From the NCBI GenBank assembly GCA_047967505.1, contig CM106538.1: 64,000 nt of DNA, one strand, 5' to 3'. A program made the translations under genes and the position numbers. The notes beneath the pieces are model-generated. The model was not told the DNA's origin. It was given only the letters and a program-made list of their open reading frames with translations, and searched no databases. Positions within the stretch are counted from its first letter, which is position 1. The number at the start of each line of letters is the position of its first letter. The DNA is from Dipteris shenzhenensis. Taxonomy: Eukaryota; Polypodiophyta; Polypodiopsida; Gleicheniales. Shown one piece after another: positions 59,331-64,000 of this stretch.

Positions 59331-59900
59331 CTAATTTAACTGCAGCTCTATGGGAGGATCTGGAATCCTGATGTGAGCAGTGAAATGGTAGACGATGTAA
59401 ATGGAGACATTGCTGTGCAGAACACCGACGACGTAACCTTGGTCTCCCCGGAAGTCGATGGTACCACCCGTGATTCCATACTCCATTCCAGATTGTCGGA
59501 CCAGGTTGAATTCACCATGGGTGCTGAAGACGCCACGGTGGACGCCGTCGTCGTAGGTGACGGTGCACAAGTGCATATCGCTCTCGTATTTGGGGTCGGG
59601 GTACTGGGAGAGGTTGATGGAGATGCATCTCTCAGCACCCAGGCGCGTGGAGTTGCGGTCAGGGGTGGCGGTGAGGGGCAAGTCCATGGCCGTCACGAGG
59701 CCAAAGCCGGTGGTGAAGCTGGGATCAATGGGCGGCAGTATCGTGACGAGGTTCACACCAACGTCGTGGTGCATGTAGTAGTCTAGAACAAGCGATCGTT
59801 GTGCGAGTACCACACACGAAGTTGCCAGCAGCAGCACCAGCCAGAGCGTGAAGCCGAGCTGGGCACTGGCGAAGCGTCGGGCGGACTGAGCAGTCGGCAT
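59331..59900 (-). CDS. Dirigent-like protein
   Basis: Single exon, 189 codons, ATG at 59,900-59,898, stop TAG at 59,333-59,331. The frame is open to 59,978, but that extension begins at TTG and contains the TATA box, so the ATG is chosen. Residues 1-33 form a secretion signal (LWLVLLLATSCVVLA). The mature part has the dirigent pattern: a His-Asp stretch (YYMHHD, 41-46), GFGLVTAMDLPLT (65-77), and the late GGT..FRGDQGY motif (145-156). N-glycosylation sites are at N83, N96 and N164. Length is usual for the family. Dirigent proteins act in the cell wall, steering the coupling of monolignol radicals in lignan or lignin formation. The specific substrate cannot be told here. Confidence 0.9.
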   Translation of the reverse strand: MPTAQSARRFASAQLGFTLWLVLLLATSCVVLAQRSLVLDYYMHHDVGVNLVTILPPIDPSFTTGFGLVTAMDLPLTATPDRNSTRLGAERCISINLSQYPDPKYESDMHLCTVTYDDGVHRGVFSTHGEFNLVRQSGMEYGITGGTIDFRGDQGYVVGVLHSNVSIYIVYHFTAHIRIPDPPIELQLN

Positions 59901-59950
59901 AGTGAGAGGGTGGAGAGACGGAGGCGCTGAATTACTTGCAGCTTGTCCAG

Positions 59951-59960
59951 CTATATATAA
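59951..59960 (-). promoter_or_regulatory. TATA box of the dirigent gene
   Basis: Minus-strand TTATATATAG lies 51-60 bp upstream of the ATG, fitting a 5' leader of about 20-30 bases. Confidence 0.7.
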
Positions 59961-60189
59961 GCAACAGGGCAACCACAAAATTTATGGCCAATTTGCGCGA
60001 AAAAAACTCGTCTTTAAACTAAACCTAAATGACCAACCAACACGAGAAGCTCTCGTCTTTAAATAGTTCCGGTACTGCTGCACGACAAGAGCTACTTCTT
60101 AAAATGTTCATTACAGATTCCATCAAAGGGTAGCTCCTATTCGCTCTCACGCTTTATTAGCACTGCCTTCCGCTATTTTTTTATTGAAA

Positions 60190-61530
60190 GAGGTCTACTT
60201 TTTTTTTAAAAAAAATTACTCAGAAGTTAGCAAATGACATCTCATACAAAATGCTCTCAAGTCAAGCTTTAAGAGTCTCATTGGGCCAACTGACAATCAA
60301 CCATCTAGTCTGGGAGGCAATGTCCAAAACTGCCTTCTTAACAAGAACACCATAGTGCTATTGATCAAGGCCTCGTAGCGGGCTGGCCAAATCCTATGGA
60401 GCGTTGTGTACCTAATGACATCCCATAGTATGGACTTGTCTAGACCAAGGTCAGCCCCAAAAATGGCAGCTCCCTTGGAGATAAACTCAAACCCCAGGGT
60501 CTTGGCACACCAGGCACGGACTAGACCCCATAGATTTCGAACCCACGGGCAACCCCAGAACAAGTGAGTGAGAGTTTCAGTAGCGGACCTGTAGAATTTG
60601 CACCTGTCATCCACATTCAGCCATGGAACATGGCTTCCCACCAGGAAATGGCCCCCTACTATCCTCCAGAGGAAGAAGTTGACTCTGCTATAGGGTGAGG
60701 CTTTCCATACCTACTTGAATCTGCCTTTCCAGTTAAGCTCCCCATCCTCCCTCAGCCATCTTTCATTATATCTCTGATGCCAATCCTCCTTGTAAGCAAT
60801 CAGCTTGTCCATCTGCTTAGCAAGGATGTTGTTAATGGGTAATCCTAACCCCCAGTCCCATTCTTCTGGAACTGATGCCTGGGAGGGGTTTACATTGGTC
60901 GGCTAGTCTGCCGGGATTCTACGGAGTATTTCTGACAGAAATACCAGCTCAGCAAGGGAGAGGCGAAAGTCCACTTCGAGCTTTGCCAACTATTGCCAGT
61001 TTTTTGTTTGAGGGTCCCACAGATCCTCCCAGCTGTGCAAACCCTTTGAGTGAAGAGAACCTGCTAATGCCTCATTTCCCACTGCAAAGCAGCCGCCTCC
61101 TGGCCAAGCCGTTTGCCCTCCATTTGCCACCACATCGAGAGTTTGAGAGAATAATCAGCAATACCTGTGGGAAGGCCCTTCCACCATAGCAAGGTGATAC
61201 CTTCCTTCCACACTGCCACCAGTCTGCTAAAGAAGCTGGATTTCAGCCTGAGTGGGGCTATTGAGAAGACTTTGGTCCACATGTCCATACCCGAGAAATG
61301 ACTGACTAGCGATCTCCGAATTGCATTCTCGAGGAATCCTACCCATGGTTCCTTAGAGTCAAGAAACTGAACCCACAACTTCATCAGAAAGGCTGTGGAG
61401 CACCTACTCAGATCTGGAATTCCGAATCCACCTTGCTTTTTAGGGGCACAGAGGATAGACCAAGAGAGACATTTCCATTTGGTTCTCTTCCAAATGAAAG
61501 CTTTCAACTCCTTTTCAATCAACGTGGTCC
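60190..61530 (-). pseudogene. 5'-truncated LINE, C-terminal zinc domain and 3' end
   Basis: From 61,530 downward: LIEKELKAFIWKRTKWKCLS, then ILCAPKKQGGFGIPDL, a typical post-polymerase LINE segment. Broken frames follow, then a zinc-finger RVT domain (CKFYRSATETLTHLFWGCPW) to the stop at 60,297. A 3' untranslated part and an A-run on the minus strand at about 60,191-60,200 look like the true LINE 3' end. That end lies about 230 bp upstream of the dirigent TATA box. Confidence 0.75.
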
Positions 61531-61539
61531 CCTACTATT

Positions 61540-61805
61540 TTGGTTCTTTCTCCTTCACACACTTAGCACGGGTTCACACCACCCGCCTGGACATGCTCAA
61601 AAACCAAAGAGGAGGAGCATTATTCGACTTGGCCCAATGTGGTTGCTGGGCCCAGACGTTCACCCAAAAAAAGGCATCCGGCATGCTAAGGCCGCCCAAC
61701 TATGTGGGCGGCTGAAAAAAAAAGGCGCAAGACATGCTTACTGGTGATTGAACCCACACAACCTGGACCAGACCTATCTATTCTTCCACTAAGCCAATCA
61801 ATACT
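61540..61805 (-). mobile_element. SINE-like element with tRNA-type internal promoter
   Basis: Minus strand: A box TGGCTTAGTGG at 61,796-61,786 and B box GGTTCAATCACC at 61,754-61,743, spaced 31 bases, as in tRNA-derived SINEs. The body (GCGGCC, GGCGGGTGGTGTGAACCCG) continues to about 61,540. The tRNA fold is not intact, so this is not a tRNA gene. A related GGCGGGTG..GTGAACC stretch occurs at 61,845-61,925. The 3' limit is uncertain. Confidence 0.45.
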
Positions 61806-61924
61806 TGATGAACATTTATGGCAACCCTTTTAATAAGACTTGTGTTCACCTGGTGTGAACCACTACACCCGCCCGGCCATCCCCCCTTTATATTCATTCT
61901 CGACGACCGGGCGGGTCCATGTGA

Positions 61925-63070
61925 ACCCGGCCTCACTCAACCTCTCTCTCTCTCTCTCTCTCTCTCTCATGGAGTTTGCAAATCATTCGAACTTTCCTAT
62001 ACACGGGCTTCCATCACAGGTGTTGCAAATTAATCATTCATTCATCTTGACAATTGTTTTCCTTTGACAGAACCAATTGAAGGCAGACATGTCTTCAAGA
62101 GAAGATATTTACTAAGCCAAGCCTTATATTGCAGATGTCCATTGCAATTTGTTATCCTATTGTGCTCAAAATAGTATGGATGACTTAGAAATTAACTTTA
62201 TTTACAAGAAATAAGATGGGTAGAAGATAGATAACAAAAAAGGATGGCTGATATTCAAACAATCTAAATGAACATATTAAGAAAATGTCTTTTCACAACT
62301 ACAAATTGCATTCAAAGCGATGCTTGCAAACGACAGGGAGGGAAAAAAATGTGTGTCTGAGTCGTTTGGAGACTCACATATCCAAAAAAATACACGAGTT
62401 GTTTAGCGACTCAATTTTTATGTTTTAGTCGTTCCTAGAGTCTCTAGTTGAGTCACTAGTTGAGTCTTTAAATGAGTCGCTAAAATTGAGTGGCAAAACG
62501 ACTCTGGTAACGACCGAGAGCATTTATATTCCAGGATTAACAACTCGGTGTTGTGCGTCAGTTCTACTGGCCACTTCCCTGTCTGAGCCTGGCCCTTAGG
62601 TTGAGTTGAGATAGTCCAGACGGCACCCGTAATAGGAAAGATTACCACCGCTTGTGCTATGCTCACACAACTCGATGGCCACTTGATCAAGAATATGACT
62701 TACCAAAAAGCATTGGTGTAGTTTCAAGAATATTCAAAAGACTAACGGACATGCTCCTGTTCTCTCTGATTGGTCCAATTAGGATGGCAAGCAATTACAA
62801 AGGATGTCCATCTCTTTGTTTGAACTTGGCCTTACACCGTGTTTTCAGTCAATAGTAGATTTTTTCCTATTGGCACTACTTGCAGTCTTAGAATGCCCGA
62901 AGGAGGCTGGCAAGGGCAATTGTGTAGCAGAAGCGACAAGCATGAGAACAAAGACTTGAATAAGATACCCCAGGGGTGGAAGTTGACTATTATGCAAAGC
63001 TAGAATGTTAGAACAATGGTGTTGGGCCAAGTCGTCCCAGAAGATTTAAGGGTAAAGGCTCATTGTGGTA
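61925..63070. other. Non-coding region with (CT)n and a GAGTCG motif cluster
   Basis: A (CT)n run lies at 61,942-61,968. The GAGTCG cluster is listed separately. No supported gene. Confidence 0.5.
62350..62515. repeat. Cluster of GAGTCGYT / ARCGACTC motifs on both strands
   Basis: In about 165 bp the motifs GAGTCGTTTGGAGACTC, TTTAGCGACTCAATTTT, TTGAGTCACTAGTTGAGTC, AATGAGTCGCTAAAATTGAG and AACGACTC appear in both orientations. They can fold back, suggesting a small inverted-repeat element. Confidence 0.5.
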
Positions 63071-63074
63071 GCAA

Positions 63075-63353
63075 ATGGAATCCAAGCACTCATCTATGGA
63101 GAGTTTGGATTTTAAACGGATGGCCATCTCCTTGATCGAACAACAAAAGGAATGCAAAGACCAACTCAAAGAGCAACGAAAAAATCTTCAACGTTACTTG
63201 ACTAGTGTACTTGAAAGAGTATGTCCAAAAACGTGTGAAGCCAAAAGACCAGCTACGGCAAGTGGACAAAGAATCCTTCATTATGAAGACAGGCATGCTC
63301 CAGATGGAGAGAGACTCTACCACATATTTGAGAGGTCAATGACGAGCAATTAA
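63075..63353 (+). CDS. Unidentified small open frame
   Basis: 92 codons from ATG at 63,075 (MESKHSSMESLDFKRMAISL ...), rich in Lys, Gln and Glu with a probable helix or coiled coil in the middle. I know no family for it. Its 3' part falls in the duplicated block that starts at 63,286; the second copy lacks the upstream part. It may be spurious. Confidence 0.25.
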   Translation: MESKHSSMESLDFKRMAISLIEQQKECKDQLKEQRKNLQRYLTSVLERVCPKTCEAKRPATASGQRILHYEDRHAPDGERLYHIFERSMTSN

Positions 63354-63874
63354 GGCAGTTTGCTTGAGTTCCTTTCACAACATACAGAGAACCTACTCGG
63401 CTAATAGGTATATGTCCGGTTGTACCCTTGAGGCCTGAGAACAATACCAACCAAGCTAGGGGTTTACAGTGACCTCATAATTAGGAGGGTGACAGGTGGG
63501 GAGCAAGCGTGATGTTGTGTCAGAAGACTTCAAAGACTAGATCCATAGGGAAGTAGGTGAGATTTGCATTTTTGTGTGCTAAAAAGCTTGTTTTTCCACC
63601 TCCTAAGGATCGGGGAGTGAACAAAAAGTGGACACCCTTAGCTTGCTACCTCCCAAGACAGGCATGCTTCTGATGGAGAGAGACTCTACCACATATTTGA
63701 GAGGTCAATGACGAGCAATTAAGGCAGTTTGCTTGAGTTCCTTTCACAACATACAGAGAACCTACTCAGCTAATAGGTATATGTCCGGTTGTACCCTTGA
63801 GGCCTGAGAACAATACCAACCAAGCTAGGGGTTTACAGTGACCTCATAATTAGGAGGGTGAGGTGGGGAGCAAG
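63286..63874. repeat. Direct duplication of about 220 bp, offset 369 bp
   Basis: The block AAGACAGGCATGCT.C.GAT ... GGTGGGGAGCAAG lies at 63,286-63,507 and again at 63,655-63,874. Only a few substitutions and a 2-base gap separate them, so the duplication is recent. Confidence 0.92.
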
Positions 63875-64000
63875 TGAGTTCGTTCTTCTGAGCAGTAGAC
63901 CCAGATACTCGGGTTTTGTGCAAAGAAGTTTAAGTCCATCTCCACTATCAAGGTAAAATGTCAAAATTTTAATAATGAAAATCCTTAGAGTCACTTGCAA

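Noticed and set aside
59901-59978. Longer N-terminus for the dirigent protein
   Set aside because: It starts at TTG and contains the TATA box; the ATG at 59,900 begins a normal signal peptide.
61740-61805. tRNA gene
   Set aside because: A and B boxes are present, but the acceptor and anticodon stems do not pair; a SINE head fits better.

Overview
This is a transposon-dominated piece of a plant nuclear genome. Both clearly intact genes are plant-specific: a G-type lectin receptor kinase and a dirigent protein. The rest is mainly LTR retrotransposons, LINE remnants, small inverted-repeat elements, microsatellites and AT-rich sequence. Low gene density and layers of decayed elements suggest a large genome. 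A fern or other non-flowering vascular plant is my guess; nothing in the window fixes the lineage.

Layout. 1-1091: decayed coiled-coil gene (minus) with a CT-rich upstream tract. 1.8-2.7 kb: copia pol fragment. 4.2-6.73 kb: single-exon receptor kinase (minus). 9.1-11.2 kb: LINE remnant. 12.1-14.3 kb: array of small palindromes, a perfect 50-bp duplication and a MITE-like element. 15.77-17.02 kb: solo LTR. 18.5-19.85 kb: second LINE. 20-27 kb: mostly unrecognised. 27,005-32,552: complete but dead copia element with GTTAT target duplications. 33.6-34.5 kb: Ty3 integrase remnant. 35,202-40,305: Ty3-type element reduced to LTR, gag remnant and LTR, with CTGTG target duplications. 47,426-49,971: internally deleted copia element. 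51.2-53.04 kb: LINE. 53.9-54.9 kb: inverted-repeat element holding a TNP2-like transposase remnant. 54.9-57.7 kb: LINE. 59,331-59,900: dirigent gene (minus). 60.2-61.5 kb: LINE, then a SINE-like unit. 63.3-63.9 kb: direct duplication.

Method notes. Several reported open frames begin at TTG or GTG. For the receptor kinase and the dirigent gene I moved the start to the first ATG, which in both cases places a signal peptide at the N-terminus. In the coiled-coil gene and the copia element many in-frame stops are TGA or TAG where CGA, CAG or TGG would be expected, which fits C-to-T decay of methylated DNA. I found no rRNA, tRNA or CRISPR. The most unusual items are two insertions of one LTR family with the same CTGTG target duplication, the transposase-bearing inverted-repeat element, and two clusters of short palindromes. 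None is shown to be a new functional system.
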